From Spisula solida (Eukaryota > Mollusca > Bivalvia > Venerida > Mactridae): a DNA stretch of 64,000 nt. Position 1 is the stretch's first letter. Every line of letters begins with the position of its first letter. The DNA lies in assembly GCA_947247005.1 (NCBI GenBank), contig OX365948.1:2418001-2482000 (forward strand), read 5' to 3'. The notes beneath the pieces are model-generated. The model did not search any database and was not told the origin of the DNA. It was given only the letters and a program-made list of their open reading frames with translations. Below are positions 57,101 to 64,000 of this stretch, one piece after another. The position numbers and the translations under genes are program-made.

Positions 57101-58706
57101 TATAGAACATACTGCAATAAGATATAACATTCTATGATATTTAACCCGTTACCATTTCCTTGCCCATGCGTTCTTAAATATTGTGTTTAGTCCCACAGGC
57201 CAACAGTATAAATTTATGAATCTGTCATACGGAGACTACCCGTTCAATTATTCTGACACTGTGCCAACCAGCAATTACCTCTTACTATCCTCATATGCTG
57301 AGCGACAAGCAAGAGGGCTACACCAGTTTCGTTTTTAATGAATTAGGTCTTCTGCAGCTGGAGATTGATCCACAACCTTCTGTTCTTGAGGTGGATCACA
57401 CGGCCACAGCTTAAACCACAGTCAGTACAAACAAATCCTAGAAGGTTATCATCTAACTACAAGAGGTTATACTGAAACTAGATTCTGTTTGTAGAAATAA
57501 GGTAAATCAAATCTTACTAGTTTTTCTGTCACCAAAACTAATGGCTTCTGCAAGCGGGCTCCATCCTGCATTATTCTTCACTTTCACTAGTGCATTGTGG
57601 GAGAGTAGAAGCATAACACATTCTGAAAGTAAGTGTGAAATGTACACTATATTTTCATTCAACCATCATAGCCACAGTATTATGAGTATAGTTCTGCTCA
57701 TAGGACCTGCACTTCAATAATTTTATTGGGAGTTGTAAAGAACCTATATGTATGTAATAAATTTAGAACATCAATGGTCCACCGTTCAGACAAATTTTAC
57801 TATAAAGTCCACATTTTTGTCTTAGACTAATAGACTAGGACTGCCTTAATTCATGATTTGAAATAATGCAAGAATTCTCTCAACATCTTTTATTTTTTCA
57901 AGCGTGAATGCCGCTAAATCCCCTACTAGGTTTGCTTTATTGAGTAAACAGTCTAACATGTCTGTTTGCATGAAACAAGGGTTCCATTTGACAAGTGAGT
58001 AGGAGTTCTGACCCTTGAAATTTCCAAAAAGCCACTGTTGACCCTCAAGATTTTGGTTTGATGGGTCATTTTCTCATAAAATCATGGATATTTTGCCTAT
58101 ACAATGGTAAAATTTAGTCAAAAGAATCAAAATGACCCTTCAGATTCAGAAGCTATTGGAAACCTTGATATAAAGTCACTGTGGTATTTGCTGACAAGTG
58201 GTCAAATATTATTGAAAATGGTGTGGTAGGAGATAAAACTATTGGTCTTTAAGAAGAAGTTCAGAAATAATAGTCACCGTGGTCTCTTTGACAATTGACT
58301 TTCAGCAGTTTAATTTTCTCGTTGAGTTGTGTGCTGGGCAATGTGTGGTGTGACTGTGGTTTGTGTTATTTCTGTTTTCTGCTGATTGTTTCAATTAAGT
58401 GATGCCTTCCCTATCTGATTTTGCATTATCTTTGTTTGTAGGTGGTCTTTAATACAGGTTTGACTGTATAGCCGTATAATGATATGGCCAATGATCTAGA
58501 AAGCAACTATGTTCCCGATTTAGTGTTTTTAAATTAATTCTATATAATTCTATTTCAATGTCAGTGTAACGATTGATCACCAAATCAAAGCTGTTTGCCA
58601 GTAAACCCCATTCCACAATTATTAACAACCATTACCGGTTATTGAAAGTACAAGCCATACAAACCTTTATGTCCTTTCATCACGGCTAAGTGCAGTGGTG
58701 TGTTAC
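36033..58706 (-). CDS. ANKRD13C: ANKRD13C orthologue, 12 exons, 5' end missing
   Basis: ANKRD13C proteins are ER-associated ankyrin proteins that regulate folding and exit of some G-protein-coupled receptors. Seen: twelve GT-AG exons in consistent phase: 58665-58706, 57518-57622, 56884-57015, 53218-53284, 49829-49973, 49359-49490, 48782-48849, 45979-46063, 45082-45225, 38383-38411, 38026-38126, 36033-36166. Together they give 394 in-frame codons including the stop. They cover the end of the ankyrin repeats (NTPLHLAV; GWSPLAEAIS), then the whole GPCR-chaperone domain (LDTTLVDFND; SRAQTGWLFREDKT; LPPGFPVKL) to the terminal EDPTRFPDL. No ubiquitin-interacting motifs follow, which fits 13C rather than 13A/B/D. 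The N terminus was not found. Introns are loaded with arrays and transposons. Two arrays copy the gene's own splice junctions. Confidence 0.95.
36290..36720. repeat. Degenerate ~170-bp dispersed repeat, two units
   Basis: Two diverged units (about 36390-36545 and 36546-36700) share CCCACAAT(A/G)AA.GACTTAGTTAT, TGTGACCTTTGA-like words and GCATGACACAC. Similar in style to the mollusc gtgacct elements. Intronic. Confidence 0.55.
36757..38025 (-). repeat. Splice-donor minisatellite, 28/23-bp units, about 48 copies
   Basis: Read on the gene strand, each unit is AAAGTTAG then GTAAGTGATGTTATC(TTATC), the same bases as the end of exon 38026-38126 and the first intron bases. Units are 28 bp, or 23 bp with an internal 5-bp loss. 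Most keep GTAAGTG or GTAAGCG, about eleven read GTTAGTG, and three have lost GT (GCAAGTG). The array abuts the authentic donor. Confidence 0.97.
38026..38126 (-). CDS. ANKRD13C: ANKRD13C exon
   Basis: 101 bp. Acceptor TTTATAG, donor TTAG|GTAAGTG. Encodes LLDVLEVVAPFKQFQKLRDF and KLPPGFPVKL. Its exon-end/donor junction is the founder of the 28-bp array that follows. Confidence 0.95.
38200..38343 (-). other. Unassigned intronic open segment with acceptor
   Basis: On the gene strand, TACTTGTTTTAG is followed by a frame reading GDHPWEGLKTVAQRNGRSAQ and about 23 more codons. It does not match ANKRD13C. If spliced to the microexon it would shift frame and hit a stop. Possibly a fragment of a repeat or of another gene. 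Confidence 0.3.
38383..38411 (-). CDS. ANKRD13C: ANKRD13C 29-nt microexon
   Basis: Acceptor TTTCTTTCAG, donor GT|GTAAGTATC. Encodes SKEFPMTVD plus two bases of a Val codon, exactly filling the conserved SQEFPL-type segment between flanking exons and keeping phase. It is separated from the previous exon by a 6.7-kb intron. Confidence 0.88.
38673..38770. repeat. CTATTGCAATA-rich simple repeat
   Basis: Overlapping CTATTG and CAATA words recur over about 95 bp at the left border of the large insert. Palindromic in nature. Confidence 0.6.
40207..40490 (+). mobile_element. tRNA-derived SINE
   Basis: The head is tRNA-like: A-box TGACCTAGAGG (about 40223) and B-box-like GGTCCCGTGTTTAATCC (40259), in the right order and spacing. 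A body follows with CTCTGAGCAAGAATAACCCA, GTGAATTGATGCCTGTAAGG and GGGCGCCGCTGATAGATG. This resembles the conserved central domain shared by several invertebrate SINE families. It is not a tRNA gene: the cloverleaf is imperfect and it continues into SINE body. Confidence 0.75.
40629..40828. repeat. Perfect 100-bp tandem duplication
   Basis: 40629-40728 repeated as 40729-40828, beginning CAAGTTTGTACAACTCTCTG. Two copies with no visible differences indicate a recent duplication or an assembly duplication. Confidence 0.9.
41400..42220. repeat. CCCGA/TCGGG-motif-rich block, second locus
   Basis: Like 17840-18660: dense CCCGA, CCGATG and CGGGA words, including ATTTCCATCGGGAGTAAATC and ATCCATCGGAAGTACATCCC. 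These parallel the ATTTCCATTGGGAGTACATC of the first locus. Not coherently coding. Confidence 0.5.
43020..43130. repeat. Palindrome, ~50-bp arms
   Basis: GTTAGAACATATTAAGTAAA (about 43023) is exactly inverted at about 43110-43128. The loop is CGCTTCGCTTCGCTCGC-like. Probably the terminal foldback of a MITE. Confidence 0.8.
44265..45070. other. ANKRD13C intronic, repeat-derived
   Basis: AT-rich. Contains CTATCG/GATAG palindromic words (44490-44580) and an unassigned segment with repeated TCCCAATTTCAAAT words (44640-44900). No exon seen. Confidence 0.4.
45082..45225 (-). CDS. ANKRD13C: ANKRD13C exon
   Basis: 144 bp, phase 0 at both ends. Acceptor TTACATAG, donor ATG|GTGAGT. Encodes PDLPDVSWEDYITAEQ and SKESIRAFKATIAM. 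Confidence 0.95.
45600..45905 (+). mobile_element. Mollusc-type dispersed repeat
   Basis: Order of words: AAGAAATGTTTGTAAAACAC, GGTGAAGGTCACAGTGACCT, then ACAGACAGACCAAATGACCG and the tail GTAAGGGGGGGATAATAA. Non-coding, intronic. Confidence 0.6.
45906..45960. repeat. 16-bp tandem repeat, three copies
   Basis: CATACGCCATGTCAG units repeated three times directly upstream (in plus coordinates) of exon 45979-46063. Intronic. Confidence 0.85.
45979..46063 (-). CDS. ANKRD13C: ANKRD13C exon
   Basis: 85 bp. Acceptor TTGTTTCAG, donor GAG|GTAAAG. Encodes REHLSLEDIQKNKAMVENLT and KGSWDHKE. Confidence 0.95.
46495..47657 (+). mobile_element. 'gggcataatttcaac' element, copy 2
   Basis: Same head (GCGCTCCACTATTCGCAAC) and tail (TTCTACGAATAGTGGAGCT) as 32648-33446, but with about six to seven tandem core units of roughly 160-170 bp. 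Unit number therefore differs between copies of one family. Intronic in ANKRD13C. Confidence 0.85.
47658..48473 (+). mobile_element. 'gtgacct' element, five ~145-bp tandem units
   Basis: Units begin TTTTTCTTTGATGTGACCT and contain GACCCAGTTGCGAACTTGAC and GTGACCTCTAGAGTGTTAAC. The end has GGTGGACGGCGCATGACGGA, GGGTGATCACAATAGCTCAC and the terminal hairpin GAGCACTTTGTGCTC. Directly abuts the preceding element. Confidence 0.85.
48782..48849 (-). CDS. ANKRD13C: ANKRD13C exon
   Basis: 68 bp. Acceptor TACTGCAG, donor AG|GTAGGC. Encodes ETVGDFAAEFYHVNGLNLES then KKR. Confidence 0.95.
49359..49490 (-). CDS. ANKRD13C: ANKRD13C exon
   Basis: 132 bp, phase 0 at both ends. Acceptor TTGTATAG, donor ACT|GTAAGA. 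Encodes EIDILMRSDIMAAQMSTK and FSRAQTGWLFREDKT, the best conserved segment. Confidence 0.95.
49829..49973 (-). CDS. ANKRD13C: ANKRD13C exon (GPCR-chaperone domain start)
   Basis: 145 bp. Acceptor ATTTACAG, donor GAG|GTAAAT. Encodes LDTTLVDFNDMRWERGDITF and VMDNKLKVYQKVRYE. Confidence 0.95.
50020..50210. other. ANKRD13C intronic spacer
   Basis: Short unique sequence before the 36-bp array. Nothing recognised. Confidence 0.3.
50211..51768. repeat. 36-bp minisatellite, about 43 copies
   Basis: Unit GGTTGTATCACTGAGGTATG + GCTGCTTACAGCAGGT, with shorter 23-bp units (TGACAGCAGG junction) at about 50591, 50691, 50831, 50928 and 51246. These mark higher-order blocks. The unit is 12 codons, so both strands are open for hundreds of codons without being genes. 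In the ANKRD13C intron between exons 53218-53284 and 49829-49973. Confidence 0.97.
51769..52577. other. ANKRD13C intronic unique sequence
   Basis: AT-rich. Contains two diverged copies of a roughly 65-bp segment near 51950-52080 (ATATGTC(C/T)CC..CC and GGAGATACAG words). No exon. Confidence 0.4.
52578..52890. repeat. (CCCTA)n pentanucleotide array, ~62 copies
   Basis: Essentially perfect CCCTA repeats over 313 bp. The gene (minus) strand is (TAGGG)n. Being 15-periodic in codons it gives long TLPYP-type ORFs, an artefact. G-rich strand able to form quadruplexes. Confidence 0.98.
53218..53284 (-). CDS. ANKRD13C: ANKRD13C exon
   Basis: 67 bp. Acceptor TTTCAG, donor AG|GTAATTG. Encodes PLVSRILPSDLCKIHKKGSN and a split Arg codon. 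Confidence 0.93.
53285..54451. other. ANKRD13C intronic, no element recognised
   Basis: AT-rich sequence with short unsupported ORFs. No exon or RNA found. Confidence 0.4.
54452..55025. mobile_element. Family-A palindromic element, left part
   Basis: Starts TTTAATGCTTACTGATGAGA and is collinear with 8701-9270, including the GGCGGAGC-type box and the inner palindrome (CACTCGCGCTACGCGCTC). The right outer arm is missing. Confidence 0.85.
55380..55932. mobile_element. Family-A palindromic element, right part
   Basis: Inverse of the 54452 copy from the inner palindrome (AAGAGCGCGTAGCGCCAGTG) to the outer arm ending CATCAGTTAGCATTATTAAA. It may be the displaced second half of the 54452 copy, with 55030-55380 inserted. 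Confidence 0.8.
55940..56292. mobile_element. Family-A palindromic element, short copy
   Basis: Inner palindrome plus a right arm with an internal deletion of the GGCGGAGC part. Ends AATCAGTTAGCATTAAAT. Confidence 0.8.
56884..57015 (-). CDS. ANKRD13C: ANKRD13C exon
   Basis: 132 bp. Acceptor TTATTGCAG, donor G|GTAACTG. Encodes LLKKLKQQSREQLDIRRP and GDFYLELKWDFHSW. Its acceptor junction is repeated four times in tandem just outside the exon. Confidence 0.95.
57009..57135 (-). repeat. Splice-acceptor tandem repeat, 32-bp unit, four copies
   Basis: On the gene strand each unit reads ATAGAATGTTATATCTTATT then GCAG|TATGTT. This is the authentic acceptor of exon 56884-57015 plus the first bases of the exon. 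The copy touching the exon is the real junction; three more lie upstream in the intron. Confidence 0.95.
57136..57517. other. ANKRD13C intron
   Basis: Unique intronic sequence, nothing recognised. Confidence 0.35.
57518..57622 (-). CDS. ANKRD13C: ANKRD13C exon (ankyrin repeat)
   Basis: 105 bp. Acceptor CTTTCAG, donor A|GTAAGAT. Encodes CVMLLLSHNALVKVKNNAGW then SPLAEAISFGDRKT, the second ankyrin-repeat segment. Confidence 0.93.
57623..58664. other. ANKRD13C intron
   Basis: AT-rich intron without a recognisable element or exon. Confidence 0.35.
58665..58706 (-). CDS. ANKRD13C: ANKRD13C exon (ankyrin repeat)
   Basis: 42 bp. Acceptor TGTATTCAG, donor G|GTTTGT. Encodes (G)NTPLHLAVMKGHK(E), an ankyrin-repeat signature. 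It is the most 5' exon identified here. Confidence 0.85.
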
Positions 58707-58778
58707 CTGAATACAGAAAACAATGACAACCATTAATATCATTCAATATTAGAGGATCTGAACAGATAACACTTAAAA

Positions 58779-59449
58779 TCATAACAAGAGGACTATGACG
58801 GTCCTAGATCGGTCCTAGATCACCCACCAGGGGCCTGTTACAGAGAGAAATCATAACAAGAGGACCATGATGGTCCTAGATCACCCACCAGGGGCCTGTT
58901 ACATAGAGAAATCATAACAAGAGGACCATGACGGTCCTAGATCACCCACCAGGGGCCTGTTACATAGAGAAATCATAACAAGAGGACCATGACGGTCCTA
59001 GATCACCCACCAGGGGCCTGTTACATAGAGAAATCATAACAAGAGGACCATGACGGTCCTAGATCGGTCCTAGATCACCCACCAGGGGCCTGTTACAGAG
59101 AGAAATCATAACAAGAAGACCATGATGGTCCTAGATCACCCACCAGGGGCCTGTTACATAGAGAAATCATAACAAGAGGACCATGACGGTCCTAGATCAC
59201 CCACCAGGGGCCTGTTACATAGAGAAATCATAACAAGAGGACCATGACGGTCCTAGATCGGTCCTAGATCACCCACCAGGGGCCTGTTACAGAGAGAAAT
59301 CATAACAAGAGGACCATGACGGTCCTAGATCGGTCCTAGATCACCCACCAGGGGCCTGTTCCAGTGAGAAATCATAACAAGAGGACCATGCGGTCCTAGA
59401 TCGGTCCTAGATCACCCACCAGGGGCCTGTTACAGAGAGAAATCATAAC
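58779..59449. repeat. 60/71-bp minisatellite, about 10 copies
   Basis: Unit ATCATAACAAGAGGACCATG, ACGGTCCTAGATCACCCACC, AGGGGCCTGTTACA(T)AGAGAA. Some units carry an extra 11-bp GGTCCTAGATC step, giving two size classes. It starts about 75 bp upstream of exon 58665-58706 on the gene strand. Confidence 0.97.
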
Positions 59450-60563
59450 TAGGAGTTATCGTGCCTTTTAACGAAGTTGCGATAAATAATAGGCCAAGAT
59501 ATGAGTGTTTAAGAGACACTGTAGTAAGTCCAATATCAAATCTATGTTGTCGTAAGAATTTAAGATCAAACTTGGGATAATATCAGTAGTAAGATTCTCT
59601 CTGAAACGGGCCCCTCATGATGTCCCTAAATTACTCACCTGAGTACCGTACAATTATGTTAGCATTATTATATGAGCTTTGAACTCTGGGATGTTATATA
59701 AAATCTCAGTATAGGCATCTTTCATTTCATATTCCCAACCAAATGTTATTTATTTATATCAATGCTATAGAACATGGTTTTGGTCATGAAGATTTTCTTT
59801 TTCAATTTAAAGTATATTTGATAGCTGACATGACTTTGCTATGCAACTGATGACATAACAAAGAAAGATGACCACCCCAAGAATCATTCCTGTGAAGTTT
59901 GATAGAAATCCATTGAGTGTCTAAGGAGGTGCTGTTGATAAGAAAATCTTGACCAACAATATCCAACCATTCTTATCTATATGTGATCAGGTGAGCTCAA
60001 CAATTTTGTTTGTGATCGGAAGTCACTTTATAAAACATGCATTACACAAGTCAATACAGTATTAATGGAATCAATGTAAACCGTTTTAACCTGTGATCTA
60101 GAGATTGGTAAAATTCCACAGAGAGACAAGATCATATAGTAACAGGAATGATCATAAAACAAGCATTAAACATTGGGCTTCTGTACAGGAAAGAGATTTC
60201 AGAACCTTAGAAGTTGGATCGGACTTATAACGAAATTTCTGACTGGCTGGCTCAACTTGGAGTTTAACGAAAGGATATCAAAATATGAGTGGATACATCA
60301 AATAACATACAGAGAAACAGCATTGTTGTCATCTATATTGAAAGTGACTTAGTGTTCTGTATATTTTGACTAATTCATCCTCAATTTTCAAGTTTTTGTA
60401 TACTAAACTTAGTACTTTTTAGTATGAACATAAAGTGAATATTGTCTGGACCAGGGAATGTTTATTTGACTTTTTGGACAAATACAGAGTAGTAACATTG
60501 CTGAAAGTCAATAATGAATAAGATGGAAATATACTAGAGATGTTACAAGCACTCAGATAGCTG
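59450..60563. other. Gap between ANKRD13C exon and channel gene
   Basis: Searched on the minus strand for the next ANKRD13C 5' exon and on the plus strand for upstream exons of the channel gene. None could be supported. Promoter signals not resolved. Confidence 0.35.
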
Positions 60564-60584
60564 TAGAAGACATACTGGTGTACC

Positions 60585-61817
60585 ATGATGAGTATAAAGT
60601 TCATGTTTTGGATAATACTAGTCAATACCATTCAACCATCATTGCAAGGAACATTTGAAGATATACAGCAACTTTATGCTTATCTAGAACCTAATATGGA
60701 GCCCAACATACGACCTGTGATCAATCAAGGTCACAGAGTTAATGTTGAAGTTTGGCCTTTCATACGAACAATTAGAGACCTGGATGAAAAGGCCCAGGTG
60801 TTGACCTCAACTCTGGCAATGCGTCTCAACTGGAAATGTGAAACTTTGACATGGAATGCGTCAGAATTTGGTGATACAAGATATATGTTCATTTCACCAC
60901 GAAAAATGTGGACTCCAGATGTTAATTTCCACCATACAGTTAGTTCTTTTGTTGGTGTGGAAATGGCGGATAATTTGAAAATCCAACTTGATTCTAATGG
61001 AACAGTTGAGTGGTATACTGGAGCGTTTATAAGCACTGAATGTAGTATTGATATAAGCAAATATCCTTTTGACACCCAAACATGCTCTATTGTTCTTGGT
61101 AGAATGTCATCGTATGATTACCAAGTCATGTTTGTTCAAATTACAAACAAACTGGATATATCTGTATTTGAACTTAATGATGAGTGGGATCTCATTGATT
61201 CTAGGGTTGGGGTCATGAAAATGAGTGTAGTTAACACCTATCTACGAATAGACATAGATCTACAGAGACGATCTTTGTTTTACATTATCAATCTGATACT
61301 ACCAGTGATTTTATTATCTTCAATGAATATTTTAAGCTTCAAGATACCAGTAATCAGTGGAGAAAGAATTGGTTACTGCATCTCCCTGCTTCTCACATTT
61401 GTTGTATTTCTGAATATGGTCAATGAAACCGTGCCGCAAGTATCGAAGTCAGTGTCGTACTTTCAACTGTATATCATTATACAGCTAGGACTTGGTGTTG
61501 TCATAACAACAATATCCATACTTCTCTTACAGTCGGTAAATGAGGAGAAACAAGGCGGAGTCAGTGGTTGCTTAGCAACAATATGTAAGAAGATGGCAAG
61601 TCATAGTCAGCAATCTATACAAATTGAAGTGAAACATGATGAGGAACGGAAGGACGAAGATAAGATGGCAGAGAGATATTGTGTAGATGACAGGGAAGAT
61701 AGTAGACTATTTCATACAATTAATGTGGTTAGCAGGTTGGATAGAATATGCTTCTGGATATTTTTATTATTATATGTCATTTCAACATTAGTATGTTTAC
61801 TGGTGATGCTACTCTAG
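60585..61817 (+). CDS. Cys-loop ligand-gated channel subunit, nAChR-like non-alpha, intronless
   Basis: 410-residue pentameric receptor subunit of the plasma membrane, complete in one exon. An in-frame TAG at 60564 precedes ATG-ATG. Residues 1-21: signal peptide. Extracellular domain: MWTPDVNF (loop A region) and the Cys-loop C153-x13-C167 around SKYPFDTQT. M1 about 231-253, M2 about 262-283 after SGER (Glu at the cytoplasmic ring, typical of cation channels), M3 about 294-315, a short M3-M4 loop of about 70 residues rich in Lys/Glu/Asp, and M4 about 388-410 ending LLVMLL. Odd points: no vicinal Cys pair in loop C, and the loop-B GSWTYD motif reads GRMSSYD, so the usual agonist-binding Trp is gone. 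Probably a non-alpha or orphan subunit. Candidate AATAAA at 62392 or 62809. Confidence 0.93.
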   Translation: MMSIKFMFWIILVNTIQPSLQGTFEDIQQLYAYLEPNMEPNIRPVINQGHRVNVEVWPFIRTIRDLDEKAQVLTSTLAMRLNWKCETLTWNASEFGDTRYMFISPRKMWTPDVNFHHTVSSFVGVEMADNLKIQLDSNGTVEWYTGAFISTECSIDISKYPFDTQTCSIVLGRMSSYDYQVMFVQITNKLDISVFELNDEWDLIDSRVGVMKMSVVNTYLRIDIDLQRRSLFYIINLILPVILLSSMNILSFKIPVISGERIGYCISLLLTFVVFLNMVNETVPQVSKSVSYFQLYIIIQLGLGVVITTISILLLQSVNEEKQGGVSGCLATICKKMASHSQQSIQIEVKHDEERKDEDKMAERYCVDDREDSRLFHTINVVSRLDRICFWIFLLLYVISTLVCLLVMLL

Positions 61818-62270
61818 CAGGCTGTTTTATCAGCCTGAAATGCATACATTGTAATTATTCATAAGACTGACCTTAACAATTCCTTGTTTTGAATACAGTA
61901 ACCTGCCCCAGAGATGTTTACCAGTAGGTGGGTAGGGATTTTTTCAGAATTATTTACAGACTTAAAATGTATTATTATATAGTGTAAAAATAAGGTTCTC
62001 CAGAATTAAATAAGACCAAAAAGTCATGAAATTCATGAAATCAAGGGTGATTTTAAACAACAAGTTTGTCAAGGTCAACCTGACTGTCGTTTTCATTGTA
62101 AAAGCTTGTGTTTAAAGTCTTCGAGACAATATTTTAGTAAATACTTTAAACATTTTTTATTTTAGTTATTTTGATATTGTTTCCTGGTTTGTTTATTTGC
62201 GTTTTACAAACTTTAAGAGAGATCTAGACGGTGATCATCATTCATTGTTTTCTGCACCTTTAAATATCAA
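61818..62270. other. 3' UTR/flank of channel gene
   Basis: AT-rich sequence with no further ORF of interest. ATTAAATAAG at about 62006 is a weak polyadenylation candidate. Confidence 0.35.
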
Positions 62271-62735
62271 CATTAGTTCAGTTATATGGACAGCACCTTT
62301 TATTATCTATAACATTATCCTTACACTGTACAAACCATTTCCAGAACTTTAATTATAATGGTTTCATCATGGGATTGGATATAGATCAATCAATAAAGTT
62401 ATTATGTAATCAACAGATCCCTTGGGGACCATTCTCACACAAGAGCTGGATGTCTGTCGAGTATCAATTAATGGGAGTCACAGAAGAATTGGACACGAGT
62501 CAACATTATTTCAGTTACATGGACAGCACCTACATGTACAATTATTACACTGTGCTAACAATTCCCAGAACTTTAATTATAATGGCCTCATCATGGGGTC
62601 CGATCTCCCATGACGTTGAGTGTCAATTTGAACGGAAGTCACAGAAGACAAGAATGGGATGCCCTTTGAGTCAAAACTTTATCTCAACAGGCATCAAATT
62701 CTTTTTTGTGTGACTGAGAAATGGGATCCTGTGAA
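62270..62735. repeat. Two-copy ~240-bp direct repeat
   Basis: TTCAGTTATATGGACAGCAC (62277) recurs as TTTCAGTTACATGGACAGCA (62510), and CAGAACTTTAATTATAATGG recurs at 62343 and 62567. Flanking words (GGGAGTCACAGAAG, GGAAGTCACAGAAG) are also paired. Diverged tandem duplication. Confidence 0.75.
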
Positions 62736-62827
62736 GCCTTGGTTTCTTTACTGATAATAACTTGCCAACAGATGTGATGGAATATTAAATGTAACCATTT
62801 GATAACAAAATAAACAGACTGTCTGAG

Positions 62828-63865
62828 CGATTCAATCAGGTCCAGGTCCGTCCAGCGACACAGTCAGTCCTAGTGATTCAATCAGGTCTGAGCGATTCAA
62901 TCAGGTCTGAGCGACACAATCAGGTCTGAGCGACACAATCAGGTCTGTCCAGCGACACAATCAGGTCTGAGTGATTTAATCAGGTCTGAGCGACACAGTC
63001 AGTCCTAGTGATTCAATCAGGTCTGAGCTATTCAATCAGGTCTGAACGATTCAATCAGGTCTGAGCGATTCAATCAGGTCTGAGCGACACAATCAGGTCT
63101 GAGCCACACAATCAGGTCTGAGCGACACAATCAGGTCTGTCCAGCGACACAGTCAGTCCTAGTGATTCAATCAGGTCTGAGCGACACAATCAGGTCTGAG
63201 TGACACAATCAGGTCTGTCCAGCGACACAATCAGGTCTGAGCGACACAATCAGGTCTGAGCGACACAATCAGGTCTGAGCGATTCAATCAGGTCTGAGCG
63301 ACACAATCAGGTCTGAGCGATTCAATCAGGTCTGAGCGACACAATCAGGTCTGAGCGATTCCATCAGGTCGAAGCGACATAATCAGGTCTGAGCCCCACA
63401 ATCAGGTCTGTCCAGCGACACAGTCAGTCCTAGTGATTCAATCAGGTCTGAGGGACACAATCAGGTCTGAGTGACACAATCAGGTCTGTCCAGCGACACA
63501 ATCAGGTCTGAGCGACACAATCAGGTCTGAGCGATTCAATCAGGTCTGAGCGACACAATCAGGTCTGAGCGACACAATCAGGTCTGAGTGACACAATCAG
63601 GTCTGAGCGATTCCATCTGTTTGAGCGATTCCATCAGGACTGAGGACACAATCATGTCTGAGCGTCACAATCAGGTCTGAGAGACACAATCATGTCTGAG
63701 CGACACAATCAGGTCTGAGCGACACAATCAGGTCTGAGCGATTCCATCAGGTCTGAGCGATTCCATCAGGTCTGAGCGGTTCCATCAGGACTGAGCGACA
63801 CAATCAGGTCTGAGCGACACAATCAGGTCTGAGCGACACAATCAGGTCTGAGTGATTTAATCAGA
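62828..63865. repeat. 19-bp minisatellite, more than 50 copies
   Basis: Unit TCTGAGCGACACAATCAGG with alternating forms (GATTCAATCAGG; GTCCAGCGACACAGTCAGTC). The order of variants repeats in longer blocks, showing higher-order structure (compare 62828-63010, 63130-63230 and 63410-63490). Confidence 0.97.
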
Positions 63866-64000
63866 TAACAATGGAGTGGTTATACACATTATCACACAAG
63901 ATATCAATCAGTCTCAAGTGTATTGATCATCTAATCTAGTAGGAAACAACAGTTTAGCGCCGATGATGTTTTACGAGACAACAGGTGATCAATACATTCC
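63866..64000. other. Window end, unique sequence
   Basis: No feature recognised. Confidence 0.3.

Noticed and set aside
60731..61079. Minus-strand ORFs within the channel gene
   Set aside because: Shadows of the well-supported plus-strand Cys-loop subunit.

Overview
This looks like a gene-poor, AT-rich, repeat-dense window of animal nuclear DNA, most likely from a bivalve mollusc. Genes are split by GT-AG introns. The interspersed repeats carry the conserved-sounding 'gtgaccttga', 'gggcataatttcaac' and 'agtgcagtgcgcaagaaccataac' sequences that I associate with bivalve genomes. The species cannot be fixed from sequence alone.

Genes. (1) Positions 11-3630, + strand: the last two exons of an ESCO1/ESCO2 (Eco1) cohesin acetyltransferase. 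(2) Positions 9657-12302, - strand: an 881-codon secreted, very Ser/Glu/Asp-rich protein with one six-cysteine module near its C terminus. It resembles acidic matrix or phosphoprotein types, and I cannot name it. (3) Positions 58706 down to 36033, - strand: twelve exons of an ANKRD13C orthologue (ankyrin repeats plus GPCR-chaperone domain), in frame from an ankyrin repeat to the stop codon; its 5' exon(s) lie outside or were not found. (4) Positions 60585-61817, + strand: an intronless Cys-loop (nicotinic-receptor-like) channel subunit lacking the loop-C vicinal cysteines. It lies upstream of and opposite to the known ANKRD13C exons, possibly inside that gene's 5' intron.

Mobile DNA by region. 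4.0-4.7 kb: short TIR element. 7.65-8.32 kb and 1.08-2.40 kb: elements built of about 157-bp internal tandem units. 8.70-9.42 kb and 54.45-56.29 kb: a palindromic TTAA-flanked family. 12.62-14.27 kb: a Tc1/mariner element that is one large inverted repeat. 16.2-16.7 kb: LINE fragment. 18.84-22.74 kb: element with about 550-bp inverted ends. 22.80-23.82 kb: mariner-like element. 25.6-30.84 kb: degenerate non-LTR retrotransposon on the - strand, broken by a 404-bp palindromic insertion and by a block holding a Tc1 fragment and another repeat. 32.65-33.45 and 46.5-48.5 kb: mollusc-type tandem-core elements. 38.7-44.6 kb: a large inverted-repeat-bounded insert in an ANKRD13C intron, containing a tRNA-derived SINE.

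Tandem arrays are unusually abundant: 57, about 157 and 25 bp in the ESCO intron; 28/23 bp, 36 bp, the pentamer CCCTA, 32 bp and about 60/71 bp in ANKRD13C introns; and 19 bp at the window end. The most striking observation is that two ANKRD13C arrays are amplified copies of that gene's own splice junctions. About 48 copies of an exon-end/5' donor junction follow the authentic donor (36757-38026), and about four copies of an acceptor junction lie next to exon 56884-57015.
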